A stretch of DNA of 64,000 nucleotides from Pyrocephalus nanus (lineage: Eukaryota > Chordata > Aves > Passeriformes > Tyrannidae): the NCBI GenBank assembly GCA_038380795.1, contig CM076260.1, positions 35,436,634-35,500,633 of the forward strand, written 5' to 3'. Shown here one piece after another: positions 49,546 to 62,100 of the stretch. A program made the translations under genes and the position numbers. Within the stretch, counting starts at the first letter, position 1; each line of letters begins with the position of its first letter. The notes below the pieces were generated by a model. It saw only the letters and a list, made by a program, of their open reading frames with translations, searched no databases and had not been told where the DNA came from.

Positions 49546-51759
49546 TTTAGGAATGTTTCTCACAGGAAAAAGAAAAGCCACTCATACAAAGGGACATATA
49601 AGGCAAAATTCACACAGATATAAACAACTAGAAAGTAAATATTAAACCTTACCAAATTTTTCTGCTACTCACACACCTAACCTATCTGACTGCCTCTCCT
49701 CTCACACAGAGCCAAGTAACCTGCTCCAAGGTGAATGTCAGTAAGAACAGACTACACTCGACACGGCTTCCTGACCCGGACTAACACTCTTACGTGGACA
49801 CTAAGGACATTGCTAAAGAAACACAGGGCCTATTGTTAATCATTCCTTCTAGCAAACTTCCCTCACAGCCTGAGCTAGGTACTATACTAAATTGTGAAGA
49901 AATCATTAGAACTACTATGCTGCAAGTGACTTTTAAATCAAGTGCATTGGTTATACGATATTTAGCACTGTGCTGTAAAGGGTGGTAAATGGAGGTGTCA
50001 TAAATATCTGACTTTATCATCTGTTGACTCATAATCCAGATGCCAGTGGGATATAAATCATGTAAAGCATGTTTCCAGATTAGGAAAGTCCGGCTGTTCA
50101 CTATTGTTCTAGCAAACCACATTATTTCTTTGTAGGATCAGGAGTGCCCTCTGATGGATAGCAGCTATTACTGGGAAAAGCTGACTGGAAAGTGGCACAT
50201 CCTAAATCATCTATGCAATACAAGATGTTCTCGCTCCCTGCACTATACATTTACAGTCTTCTGTCTGCTTAAATATTACAACAACAAACCTTGGCTTGTT
50301 GGAAATATCTTTTTGAGTATTTCTCTTTCCATTTCCCTGATTTATATTGTTATTTAAGGGTGTGCACACACACGCATTAGGAGTGCAATCAGAGCACTGC
50401 ATATGCATACATCTAGTTTTAAAATGAATAAATTGATAGAAATTTAAGACATAAACCATGACATTTCTTTAACAGGCTCTGAGAAAGGCCTTGAAAGACT
50501 CTGAACAGATTCAGACACCTGGAAATTCAGATATTCAGCTGAATATAAATATTCATATATATAACTGGGAAAAACAGACAAACCTTCCTAGGTGCTTATG
50601 TACACATACAAGCCCAAAAGCTTGTATGTATTTTTCTAACTATGTAAGATAATCCGATAAAACATGTTAACTCTCTCTGCAAACTTTGCCCTAACTTGCA
50701 TCCTTAGAATATCACAAAAGAACTAGGAGAAAAGAGGAAATAATTTTTTTTTCCTTCACCTGTTACTTAACCTGTCTGTCAGGTATTGAGCATCTTAGGG
50801 CTGCATGTAATTTTAAATTTTATCATCTATAATTTCAACTGCCCTCTCAAAACTGAGTAGGTAGCTGGAAGAAGACTTGGAGCTTTCTGTGAAGACAACC
50901 ACTAAGCCCACTACACGGTAACATCTCTCCCTTCCACTGGAGTAGCAGAACTGGAGCTAACATCTTTGGTGAGACAAAATCCCCCCAAACTGGTATCAAA
51001 TGCACACTTTCTCCATTATACACTGGGGGGGAAAAAAGGAAATTTGCAATATCCAAGCACTTACAATACTCATAAACTGCACCTTAGGGTTAATACTAAT
51101 TAATAGTAATACTGACTGCCTGAAGACCCTTAAAAAAGTCAGGCAAAATACTAAGAATGGCATATTATTTAATAAGTTACAAATGCAAACCTCCACCAGC
51201 TTCAGTGCAAACCCCATCTCTTAAGACCTGCAAAGGAAGATGGATGGCAGTGAGGGATGTAGTTAGGGAGCAGGGAACTGTGTGTGTTCTCCCTACTTCT
51301 CCACTGCCACCACTGATGTACAAGGGCAGCATCCATTTTGTCCTAGGTCTGTTACACTCTGATAGCAAAGAGAGACACACAAGCTATGCTCTCTCACAGC
51401 TGCTTTATCTTGTTGTTATTTTTATATTCTAAACCAAATGACATTTTTAGATTTTCCCTCTGATGAGGAAAGCAGGAGGAGATAGCTTCGGATGAGAGAG
51501 ACCAGCAGCAAGTCTTTTCTGTGACAGCTTTGACTCCAGTTTTACATCTACAGCAGAACCCTAAATGCTCTTAAATACAGCAATACTTGGATATTATGAT
51601 TGGATTGTCCCTTTTCCACATGGAATTGTAGCTGGCTGAGATTCAAACTGGGATTATCCCAACACTGAACTGGATAGAGTATGAGGCATCTCCCCAGCAA
51701 CATCAGTCTCTAGAGACCCCTGTTCTCCCATGTGAAGCCCAGCAGCCTGACTGGTCCCC
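49546..51759. other. Intergenic, no gene seen
   Basis: AT-rich; no frame over about 110 codons and no family signature. No repeat element recognised. Confidence 0.5.
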
Positions 51760-52640
51760 AGATGAGCGGTCACGCTGCCGGCAGCCCCTCCAGGCCTGTA
51801 AGGGCTCTCCCTCGCAGTCCTACTGCTTGTTCTGCCTCCGTCTGAGGACGAACTGCTCAACCCCTTGTCCCTGAGGGGTTTCTACATCCCGAAAGGGATG
51901 CTCTGGGGCGAGAGCCGGAGGAGGCAGAAGCCCTGCTAGGGCCGTGCGGGACCCGAGGCGGGTGAGGGGCTGCTGCCACTGCCCACCCTGGTGCAGCCCT
52001 GCCCGTCGGCCGCTCCTGCCCGGGCACCAGCCCCCCACAGGGAGGGAACTGCAATTCCCCCCTAGCGAAGAGGAAGGGGAAACCTACTGCTGTTTCCCCT
52101 CTGCTGTCCACGATCCCCAACAAGCCACATGCCCCCTAATAAAGTTTCACATGAGTGATCCCGCGGTCACCCCGTCCCAAGGCTTCAGCCTCCCCCGTGG
52201 ACTCCCGGTCGCCCCGGGGCTCCGGGAAGGAGGCAGCAGTGGAAAGACTAAGCCAGGCGAAGAGTCGGCGCCCCCTCTCATGGAATTCGGGAGAAAGGCG
52301 CCCCGAGGGTCCGGCTGTCCCCCCGCCCTGCTCAGCTCGGAGCCCGCGGAGCCATCGGCGTTCCAGGGTCGGGGGTCCCCGCCAGCTGGGGCTCAGGGGC
52401 TCAGCCCCGCGGAGGGCGAGTCGGCTGCTGCCCCACAGAGATGCAGCTCCCCACGGGCATCCCCGCGGCAGTGACGGCTGTGGAGCGGCGGGAGGCGGCG
52501 GGCGGAGCGCAGCTAGCGGAGGCAGGGCCGGCCTGGCAGCATCCCTGGCAGCGTCGCACAAACACCGCGAGTGCCTCCCTCCCGCGGGGCAGCGGGAGAT
52601 GCGGTCGGGGCACCCGACGTGTGCTCAGAGCCACCTTAGA
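51760..52640. promoter_or_regulatory. Orphan CpG island
   Basis: The segment is strongly GC-rich. I count about 50 CpG dinucleotides between 52141 and 52620, against near absence in the flanking kilobases. In birds such islands usually mark promoters, often bidirectional ones. No known gene starts here: the long frames it contains on both strands are low-complexity and arise because GC-rich DNA has few stops. A donor-like GCGGGTGAGG lies at 51957-51966 on the plus strand. It lies about 11 kb upstream of NT5E, so it could be an alternative first exon, a lncRNA promoter or a distal regulatory island. It abuts the inverted repeat starting at 52671. Confidence 0.75.
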
Positions 52641-52670
52641 AAAGGCAGGAAAACGGCCCGGGAAATCATC

Positions 52671-52879
52671 TGGAGTTTTAGCTAATTTGTGCTGAAATTG
52701 GTGGAAAAGTGTTAAGTCAAAATCAAATATCCTCTCCATTTTTCAGTGGACTTGTTTTACTTTTTATTCAGAGTATTAGTTCACAAAAACTGTTTAAAAC
52801 AGTGCCTTTTGGCTGGTTTGAGAGCAGGATTTCCAGTTTGGGGCTATAAACCTTTCCCGTACACCTACAGTTGCCACTC
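52671..52879 (+). repeat. Left arm of a large imperfect inverted repeat
   Basis: This arm matches the reverse complement of 53511-53725 over its whole length. Shared words include TTTTAGCTAATTT, CCATTTTTCAGTGGAC, GTGCCTTTTG and TTCCAGTTT. I estimate about 75-80% identity by eye with a few small gaps. Both arms begin abruptly at TGGA(A/G)TTTTAGC, beyond which no similarity is visible. The family is unknown: it could be an old transposon with long terminal inverted repeats, two oppositely inserted copies of one element, or an inverted duplication. Confidence 0.8.
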
Positions 52880-53019
52880 TTTTGAAGACACTGAGGTGCT
52901 GTGCCAAGCCTTGGGGCCATGCTTGACGTCTCACAGGCCTTAATCCAAGTCTATCTGGATCCAGATCCAACCTTATGGCCAAAATGCCCCACGTTAATTT
53001 TGTACCCTCTTAAGTTATC

Positions 53020-53455
53020 CCTTGTGGGGTTGGTGAAGGGTCTGGAACACAAGTCTTATGAGGAGTGGCTGAGGGAGCTGGGATTGTTTAGCTTGGAAGC
53101 TGAGGGGTGACCTTAACACTCTCTGCAACTACCTGAAAGGAGCTCGTAGGCAGGGAGGAGTTGGCCTCTTCTCCCAGGCAACTAGTGATAGAGCAAGGGG
53201 ACATAGTCTTCAGCTGAGTCAGGGAAGGTTTAGGTTGGGCATTAGGAGGGATTTCATCATAGAAAGGGTGATTAGATACTGGAATGGACTGCCCAGGGAG
53301 GTGGTGGAGTCGCCATCTCTGGAGGTGTTTAAGGAAAGACTGGACATGGCACTTAGTGCCTTGGTCTAGTTTATGTGGTGGTGTTCAGTTACAGGTTGGA
53401 CTTGATGCTCTCAAAGGTCTTTTACAACCTAATTGATTCTGTGACTGTGTTGTTG
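53020..53455 (+). mobile_element. CR1 LINE fragment, 3' end, inside the inverted-repeat loop
   Basis: It begins within ORF2 (LEHKSYEEWLRELGLFSLEAEG at 53044-53109, then a stop). It continues through the 'cggtttaggttgg...attaggaggg' and 'tggactgcccagggaggtggtggagtc' blocks and ends with GGTTGGACTTGATGCTCTCA and AACCTAATTGATTCTGTGA. The 5' end is truncated and the frame is broken. It is oriented left to right between the two arms of the inverted repeat. Confidence 0.93.
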
Positions 53456-53510
53456 TCACCTACAGGCCTGCCATCATTACCTGATGGGTAACTTGCAGAT
53501 ACCCCAGGCA

Positions 53511-53725
53511 AGTGGCATTGTAGCTGTGTGAGAAGGGTTCATAGCACAAAACTGGAAGTTCTGCTCTAAAATCAGACAAAAGGCACAGCTTTTTGTATGT
53601 ACTTTTTTTGGGGGAGCCAATAGTCTGAATAGAAAATAAAACAGGTCCACTGAAAAATGGAAAGGATGTTCTTTTTGACGTTAACATTTTCCCACTAATT
53701 ACAGCATAAATTAGCTAAAATTCCA
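53511..53725 (-). repeat. Right arm of the large imperfect inverted repeat
   Basis: Reverse-complement partner of 52671-52879. Read on the minus strand it starts TGGAATTTTAGCTAATTT and contains CCATTTTTCAGTGGAC, as in the other arm. The 631-bp spacer between the arms is mostly the CR1 copy, which was probably inserted after the arms formed. Confidence 0.8.
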
Positions 53726-56700
53726 AATTCTATGCACTTCCAAATTAAAAAAAAAAGTTTAATTTTAAGATGTGAAACAGATTATGCTGATAACTCTTAT
53801 CGTCTCTTCAACACACTTTTCAATGAAGATTAATGGGAACTAATCCTTTTAGCTTGATGTTTTGTTCCAAAAGTAAGCACTGTCTAGTGGAAGAATAATA
53901 ATAATAATCATCATAATCATCATCATTATAATGTCACCAGCACTATCTGGCATCACAGGTACCAAGAAATCCTAGTTGTCTCCTGAAATCCCAGTGTTTC
54001 CAGCATCTATATGCAGCAGTGCTGCAGTTGCTGTTTAGCTATGTCCTTACATCTCAGTGGGCAGAAAAAGCACACAGCTGCAAAATAAATACTGTTTCCA
54101 AAATGTGAGATGGGTGGTGAAAGGGATGGGCTAAGGGGAAACACTTGTAGTTTTCTGAGACGAGTCTCCTGACAGTCATGCTAAACTGTATGGGAACAGC
54201 TCAGAAACAGCAGCTGGGTCATAAGTGTGCGAAAAAATATGGTAAAAGAAGAGGCCTACTGGGTCCTTCCTGTGTTCATGGCCTTTGGTGATTGGGAAGT
54301 GCTTACATTATGAACAGTGTCAGAAGGAAAGTACCTGAGCTGGAGCCAAGGAAAGAGATTGTTGAAGTTGTCCTTCGGTGAAAACTTTATGACTTGAAAT
54401 TGTCCTGGATTTCTGTAGAATAAATCACTGCCTCTTGTTGCTGCATAGCACTGGAGGAGCATTCTTAAGAGATCAGGGTATTATCAGCTAAGTAATATGA
54501 CATCATTCCTGTGTGAACACGGGGTTTAATTTTTTACTCCAAAGTTTGACTGGGCTTGCTCTTTATATGTAAGGCCTTTTAGATCCTGAGAACTTGTCTC
54601 TGCCATAAATAAGGAGTCAGAAGTGCAGTGTTGTACTTTTTGTTTTGCTTGTCATTCCACTGGTGGAATCTTTTGTTTTTTTGACAATTCAGGGCAAACA
54701 TGAATCAAATGTGTTAGATATGACAAATGCAGAATTAAAAACAGTCCAGAAACAGAAGTCTATGGACAAAAAGGAGTGAATTCTCTAGCCACTGGTATGG
54801 ACGGACTTTAATTTGTCAATAATTCATCTGTGTTATGGAGAAGTATCAGTAATAAAATGATATGAAAATACCAGTCTTGTTGCTTTATGGACAAATCGAC
54901 CTAGCCAGTCCAACACCTTGAACGAGGGGAGACTGACATGCAAACCATGGTCTACACATCTTTACCCTTCAGGCATGCCGAGGTGATGGCAAGATCAAAG
55001 AGGCTTTTGAAATGCCAAGTTCCGAGAAAGGAAATTGGGAAATATAACTCCAGAGTTAGCTGGAGGGGGCAGGGATGAGGGTCATGTTAGAAGGTGTTAA
55101 CCACTGTATAGAGAAGAGGGACTCTTATCCCAGATGGTGCAGACATTTCATTGTTGAAATACAACTGTGACCAGCCCATGTTATAAGGTAATGAAATCTG
55201 TCACAACTTGAACATCAAAAGTGGTCACAGGCTATAAAGGAACGGTGTTTGTGGGAGCAGTAGGGGCAAGAAACGTCAGACACTGGGGGCTGTGTCTCTG
55301 AGACGCTGTAGTCAAGAGGATCAGAAAGGAGAGGAAGAAAGAGATTGTCTTGCTGACAGCTGCCCCAGGACAGGAGTGGAGGACAAGTAAGATATTGCTT
55401 CCCTTGTAATGAGTCCAAGATGTACTTCCCTAGCCTGACATTTACTGAGTAAACTGAGTTAGTTACTCACTCAGACAAGTCCTTTCAGTCCACTCTGGTT
55501 TTCCTATATATTCTTAGTACATTCTGTTTTAATTAGACCAGTTGAGTACTTGATTGTTTGCAAATTTTGTCCAGACTTTTCCTTATCGGTGCTTCTGAAG
55601 AAGAGGAGCTACAGAAAGATGCCTGAAGCCTATCATAGCTGGGATGTTTGGTCAAAGGGGCTTGGACTATGGAGAATTCTCACAGAAGATGGCACTTGCA
55701 GAACAGAGGACTGGGAAACACAAAGGAAACACCTGGATGGTCAGATGTATTTCCACTCCTTTTATTTTGCTATATCTTGGGATTTGAGTACAATGGAAGT
55801 CAAATCAGAAAGAGGCATGTCACTCAGCTTTCATGAAAACCAGTGCTGCAAAGCAGAACTGTACTGAAAAGTGCTAAATCCAAACTAACTGCGGGAAAAT
55901 AGGATAGGGAAGACTAAAAAAGGCGAGTGGCAGAACTAGCCGCGTCCAGCAGAGTGCAGCATCACCCTAGACGAACTGTGCATGAGCACGACGGCTGTGA
56001 ACCGTTTGCCTTCCGATAAAATAATGGGTGTCAGTTGTAAATACGTCTCCCAGAAAAATAATTACACCTTCCCATTTATGGCTCTTGAATAATACTTAGA
56101 TGTTCCTAGGTCACTGACTGTGTTTTTCGACATAGATATGTTGGGGATGGAAAGTGGGAAAAAGAATCTGGGACTGGAAGTGGAAGTCAGGAAGATCCAA
56201 GCCAGACACATAGGGAGGAGTGGAGTGTTAGCCAAAGAAATAATGAGTTGACTGGTAGCCTAGTGGTAGGGAAGGACATTGAAAATAAATGAACTCACAG
56301 GACTGAAGAGCAGAGAATGAAATGAGGTGTAGTACAGGGAAAGATAACGAGATTAGTATCTGGAGCCAGAGACTGGGGAAGAAAGAAAACACACTGGAAG
56401 AGATGAGACAGGAGGGATCAGAGAGTGAAGGAACAAGCAGAAAGCATATTCTGTTAACCAGTAAAGTCCACCTCCATGGAGGCCTTGGGATGCATATGTG
56501 ACACTATTCTGCTCCCTGCAAGTCCCTGTGAAACCCCATGTCTAACATAATATTGCCCAAAGAAGGATGAAAACATGCTGTTATTGTCTGTCATTTTGAC
56601 AAAAGTCAGCAGAAAGAGGCCAATACTGTGGATTTAGAGGTCCCAAGCCAACTGTGGTACCACGGAGATAGTAAGATACTGCCACATGATAGAATTTCTG

Positions 56701-57394
56701 GGTTTCTTTTTTTTATTTACTTAATTTTCTTTTTTTAAAACACTAGGACACTGCAGACAAAAATGATTTCTTAAAATCTTGTTTAAGTCATAGAGTCAAA
56801 TCTAGGAAACCAGCTAATGCCAGCATTTTACTTAGTCCCCTGTGAAAAGACATTATGATGGGGTCTTGAAGTACATGGCCATCTGCTATTTCTCCATTTT
56901 TTGTATGAAAAAAAGCTTCTTTTGGAGGTGATCAGTTTTGTAGAGTGAAGGAGGGTGCATTCTCCCCCTTTGTACCTCATTTGTTGCAGAAGTACAAAGG
57001 GCATAAGACATGAGGCAGAAGTTCATAGAAGAAGGATTGTGTTATGGTTAGAGTCACGAGACAAACCCTGCATAACAGCATTTTACTTTAGCACCTTAAC
57101 ACTTCCTAGGTTCATGATATTTGGGAATTCACTTAGTGAAACTTTTTCTTGTGACTTTCATTTTCTTTTGCTTTTTTGCTTATTTTTGTTTTCTCAGTGG
57201 TGATCATGTCATCTGGTGCTTGCCTGGAGGATCAGTGGTCTGCAGTGTGAAGAACTACCAAAAGGCTACAACTGAAGTTGTACCATGCTTGAGATAAGGA
57301 CTACATCCACCTGAGTACTCTGAAAAGCCATGTCTTAGGAAACTGAGGCTGGGAAAAGTGACACTTCAAATCTTAATTTCTGTACAGCGTAACT
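53726..57394. other. Intergenic, no gene seen
   Basis: No supported gene. Includes a (TAA/TCA)n patch at about 53896-53934. Frames stay at 105 codons or fewer with no signature. Confidence 0.5.
53896..53934. repeat. ATA/ATC trinucleotide-rich patch
   Basis: (ATA)n passes into interrupted ATC units over about 39 bases; an imperfect microsatellite. Confidence 0.7.
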
Positions 57395-57487
57395 CCCTGA
57401 TTTATAAAATGGTGATGACATCACTACGTTACTCCAGAGGGCTGATCTAGAAATTAAATAACATTTTAGTAACACTGAGATACAGCA
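57395..57487 (+). repeat. MIR/L2-like ancient repeat tail
   Basis: TTTATAAAATGGTGATGACA, then CCAGAGGGCTGATCTAGAAA and TTAAATAACATTTTAGTAAC and CACTGAGATACAG, follow the order of the MIR/L2 3' tail ('ctgtaaaatggggataat...cagggttgttgtgaggattaaatgagataa...'). The assignment is by eye and the copy is much diverged. Confidence 0.45.
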
Positions 57488-58959
57488 GTGAGGGATTCCC
57501 TAGTCCACCTTGCACAGTACATGAATAAGAATTCCAATTGAAAAGTGTAGGTTATGACCTTCTCATTAAAATCCGATCATAATACATAGGCACAATGAAG
57601 TGAAATTAATATTGTAGGCCAACATTGGTAGTGAGATTTTCTGTAACATAACATTGTTTCACATACTAATCTTAGTTTTGTATATCAGTACATTATGATG
57701 CAAGTAATGTGTGTATAAGATGGCGTTTGTGTGCTGAAAGTCATGTGTACATCCTGTACGACCTAGTTCCAGCCATCTAGGCTTGCTCCAGTCAAAACGG
57801 ATTTCATTCCAGAGCAGGTGTCCATGACAGGGAGGCTGCCTGTCTCTCCACATCTACTTGCTGGATGTTTTCTCATAGAAATTTTATTTAGGAACGAGGT
57901 TCGTGGTTTAAAAAATACAAAGATAGTTCACATTGTTAGTGACAACCAACATACTTTATTAATGGCAGGTGCAAAACAAACAAGTACCCAATTTAACAGG
58001 TCAGACAAAAAGAGACACAGTTTTTTTGTGAATTTGATTTCCAAACTTTTTATTTCTGACCAAAGAATATAAGCATAAGTAAAATCCAACTTTGATCTCA
58101 AAGTTTGTTTTTAGATTTCTGTACTATCTTTTCCAGACTCTTTGTTTCCATCTGATACTTTTCCCTAGCCAGATCTTTGTTTAACGTACTGCTCCACGTA
58201 CTCCTAATCTGTGCTGTAAGCTCTGGCCCAAAGGCTCTTTTTTTATGTGCTGTCTCAGTAACACCTAAAATCTGAGACACTTCCTGCATTGGAAAACAGC
58301 ACTTTTGTAGAAGAGGTAATAAATGCTCATAATACCAGTATCATAATGGTTTCTGACCAGGTAAAAATGAAGTAGGTCATGCCAAAAATTCATGGCTCTC
58401 TAGATCTGGGCACTGCATCCAGGATGTGTAAGCTGTACTGGTAAAATACACTGGTCAAATGCCTATAGTGAACCACGGTGCAGATGCTGTGGGAATGGCA
58501 ACAGACACTGAGGAAGTTCAATTTGCTTTCAGCAGCAGCCCAAAGTTCAACCAACCACATGTGGTTGCTGTTCCATTCTAAGGGGAGAAGTAATGACTGT
58601 TCCTTACAAAATGGAAGGGATGCTGTTAGTCACTGGCACCTTCCCAATCCAGCTCTACTCTACTGTGGGAAGGAAGGAGGCTTTTTTCTAGAAAGGTTTT
58701 TTGCACATTTCTGACTAGCCATGCTGCTTGAGAAGCCTCTGTATAGAGCCCTCAAAAAAAAAATGTACGGTCGGTAGGTAGCCACTCACCTTTCCTTATG
58801 TCCCTAATTGTGTGCACAGAGCAGTTAGTGAATTATTTTCAGTGAAAGCAAAGTGTTTTCTGATGTTATCAAAGTAATAAATCACAATACCAGAGGTAAG
58901 GGAGTACTTCAGTTAATGCTACAAGGCTAACAATAGTTAGTAGTATCAGCAGACACTGG

Positions 58960-59182
58960 TGCACAGGAAGTCCTACCTGAATACGAGGAAGAACCTCTTT
59001 ACTGTGCAGGTAACCACACACCAGAACAGATTGCCCAGAGAGGTTGTGGAGTCTTCCTTGCTAGAGATATTCAAGAACTGTCTAGATGTAATCCTGTGCC
59101 ATGAGGATGACCCTGCTTGAGCAGGGAGGTTGGACCAGAGGACCCACTGTGGGCCCTTTCAACGTTACCCATTCTGTAAGTC
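58960..59182 (+). mobile_element. CR1 LINE fragment, 3' end
   Basis: AGTCCTACCTGAATACGAGG and AAGAACCTCTTTACTGTGCA encode the end of ORF2. Then come AGATTGCCCAGAGAGGTTGT, GGAGTCTTCCTTGCTAGAGA and a pre-terminal GAGCAGGGAGGTTGGACCAG followed by CCTTTCAACGTTACCCATTC and TGTAAG. This wording is typical of a CR1 subfamily different from the copies at 30 and 53 kb. The 5' end is truncated and the copy is non-coding. Confidence 0.9.
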
Positions 59183-62100
59183 AGTGATATTGAGAAAAGT
59201 GAAAAACAGAGTTGCATCAAAAGAGACTGAGTCTGTTTGGGCTAAGCATTGCAATGAAAATTCATACTTCTAAGACACAAGACGGGGAGATAAGGGACAA
59301 GGACCCCCACTTCACCTGTCTGGAAATGAGAATGATGTCCAAAGGATGTATTAAGGGAAAGAACAGTGTGGAGGATCATTCTGTCTCCTAAGGCATACCT
59401 AAGAGCCCACTGCCACAGTCATGACTGTTCCCAATGAGGAACTGTGTCTTGTTCAGCCCTGGAAAAGCAGTGACAGCATGTCTCAGAGGTTATGTGAGCT
59501 GGGGCGAAATGAAGCCACGTGTGGAGGTTCTGAGCTGTATGAGAAGCCAGTGACATTGTTTATGACCCTGACAGCCATCTGAAGTTAGCTGAGACAGTTC
59601 ACTGTTCTGGCTTCTCATTTGGGTAACAAGTGGTTGATATTAGTTTAGACTCTCTCAATCACACAGCTAGAAGGATAGCAGAGAAAGACCCTTTCTCTGT
59701 CAAGGCTGAAGAGGGAAATTTGGTTATTCCTCTAACACTTCCAAGCAAAGAAATGCTGTGAATCATGTTTCCTAACAGCTCAGTAGATTGATGAGCCAGA
59801 CCATTCTGAAATGCTTGTGGTAGAACGTAAGAAATTCCACCTATGTGGGTCGTTTACCCAGCTGGCTGGCAGAGTCTGACAGCTCTTAATCATCTCAGAG
59901 CCAGACCCTGAAGAGAGGGCTCCCTTGGCCTCAGTGCCCTGAGATCCTCTAGAAACCATTCAGTGCAGCTGAGTGGCCCAGTCTTGGACCATTCCAGAAT
60001 ATTTTGAAATCAAGTATTTTGTAATGCCTGATGTGAACTGCTAGGCCCTATGACAGAGATGCCAGGAAGAAATACAGTGATAAAAGAAGTCATTTACTGG
60101 AAAGCCTCTGAAGACACTCTAGAAATTGCTTCTAGTAACATTTAACCCCTAAAGTTAAGATGTATTAATTATTCTTTGTTCCATGCTGGCCTCCAGAGTA
60201 AGACTAAGAGCTGGTTTTCCATACAGCTCTGCTGAGTGACAGAGAAACAATAGAGAGCAACCTACTTTGTACAGGGAAACAACAACAAAAGGAGAGGTTA
60301 TACCCATGCTCTCTCAAGGTACTGCTGGATGGCTGTGAAATTCATCAGCCAAGGTTTCCAACACTTGCCCATGTCAAAACTAGTCCTATGTGAGAGACTT
60401 GGAGATGGTTAAAGAAACTTCAAAAGAGCCTTTCTGAGATATGCACCAGTACTGAATACAAAGACTGATCTCCATTGTCATGGGATGTGCCACTGACATC
60501 CTGGAGCAAGTCTTAATAATTTCTTTCAGAGGAATGGAAGTGCAGAAAGGAAGGAGGCAACTAACAGCTGCACATGAAGCCGTTTTACCTCTCTTTAGAC
60601 CCCTCTCTTCCTCATAGACTTGTTAGACAGGCACTCTCTGGTGCTCTCTTGCCTTCTCTAGCTTCAGTTCCAGCAGTCTCAGGTATATTTGTGTGCATTT
60701 TCACAATGTTACTGTTTTACTTAAAGCATCACTGGTAGGCTGGAGAGGCAGTGATAGGAGCAGGTGGATTAGGTATCCAGTGATATCTTGTTATAGTAAC
60801 ATATCTCTTGGCTCAGATATCCTTGCTCTGGGCATCCCACGATGGTTCTGGAGTAGGCCTTTTTAGCACAAAGCTCATCCCACATATTTTCCCTCTTACT
60901 GACTTAATTATTATCCAAGAAGCTACTTTCCAGGATAAAGACAGCGTCATCAAAGAGTCCTTCCCATGGCAAGAGAAAGCTTATTTATATGTCTGATCAC
61001 CTTATAAATGGATGTTGCATGAAATGAGATCTTTACAGAATCAGAATGAGAAGCTTCATAAGGGAGACATCATGAATGGCCAAGGCCAGCAGGCACAAGA
61101 AAGAGAATAACCCCCCAAGAGTGATCCACTGTCCATCCCTGTTTCATGAGGTGCAGCATTATTTCACAACACATTTCAGATGTTTCTGCTACACTGTCCC
61201 CAACCAGATTAAATCATGCCTGTTCCAGGCATGAAGAGTTCTGTAGAGTTTGGGATAGGGCTGTGTTGTACAAGCCAAAGATAATATTGTCTGTGTAAGT
61301 CCTTTCTGCTTCCTTTGGGGTTTTGCTGTGTTTCTATGTTTGCACACAGCTGTGGTACGCAGAATCAGCATCTATTTAGAAATGTGGACAGTGATTGATG
61401 AGGAAAGGAGACAAGGTCAGACAGACACCAATGAGATAAATGGTGTTGGCGCACACATACATGTGAATTTGGCTATCCAGAAGCAGAGAGACTAGACAGA
61501 GTTATCTTTGTTTCTCACACAGATGACTTCCTAGCAGATTTCAGCCACTTGGTAATGCTGGTGTTCCTATTTGTCTAGCAGGTTAGAGCAGGCCTACTGG
61601 ATCAGGGTGAAGTGGATGTGACTGAACTCAGGACTGGCATTCACTTTCAACATGTTGCAAGTTGTTTAAACTTACCAAGTCAATGGAGATCTAGTCAATA
61701 TAGGGAATGCACCCCAAAGAGCAATCCAGCAGACCAATCATGGCATGAAACACTCATTTGCCCAAATAGAGACATTCAGACACACAATATAGTCCCCTGA
61801 GGCTGGCAAATATGGCACAAGACCTGCACAAGATCCTCCTTTCTGGAGCGAAGACTGAAGACCACTAAATGGTGGAGACCACCACCATCACCTTTGCCTA
61901 GGTGATGAATCCCAGCTGGTGTGTCTAGGGTGACTGGATCCCTCTCTAAGTGCCAGTGATTGTCCCAACAAGATTTCAATTGGCCACAGTGAAAACTTAG
62001 GCAAAGTAGAGCACAAATAGGCATTTCCTTGAGGACACCTAAATGTGTCTTGGCTTTGAACTGAATCCCAGCCAGGCTGTCAGCACAAACCAGTGGAGGA

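Noticed and set aside
51944..52739. Overlapping frames of 112-176 codons on both strands in the CpG island
   Set aside because: GC-rich DNA has few stops; the peptides are low-complexity (A, G, P, R, S) and both strands are open at once.
52671..53725. Inverted repeat read as a pair of mutually exclusive exons (MDLFYFLF... and a similar minus-strand peptide)
   Set aside because: The peptides resemble each other only because the DNA arms are homologous; the arms are on opposite strands and the frames are short, without a known domain.
61600..61640. 'Caggcctactggatcaggg' word as another interspersed repeat
   Set aside because: The similarity covers only about 20 bases and no further blocks follow in order.
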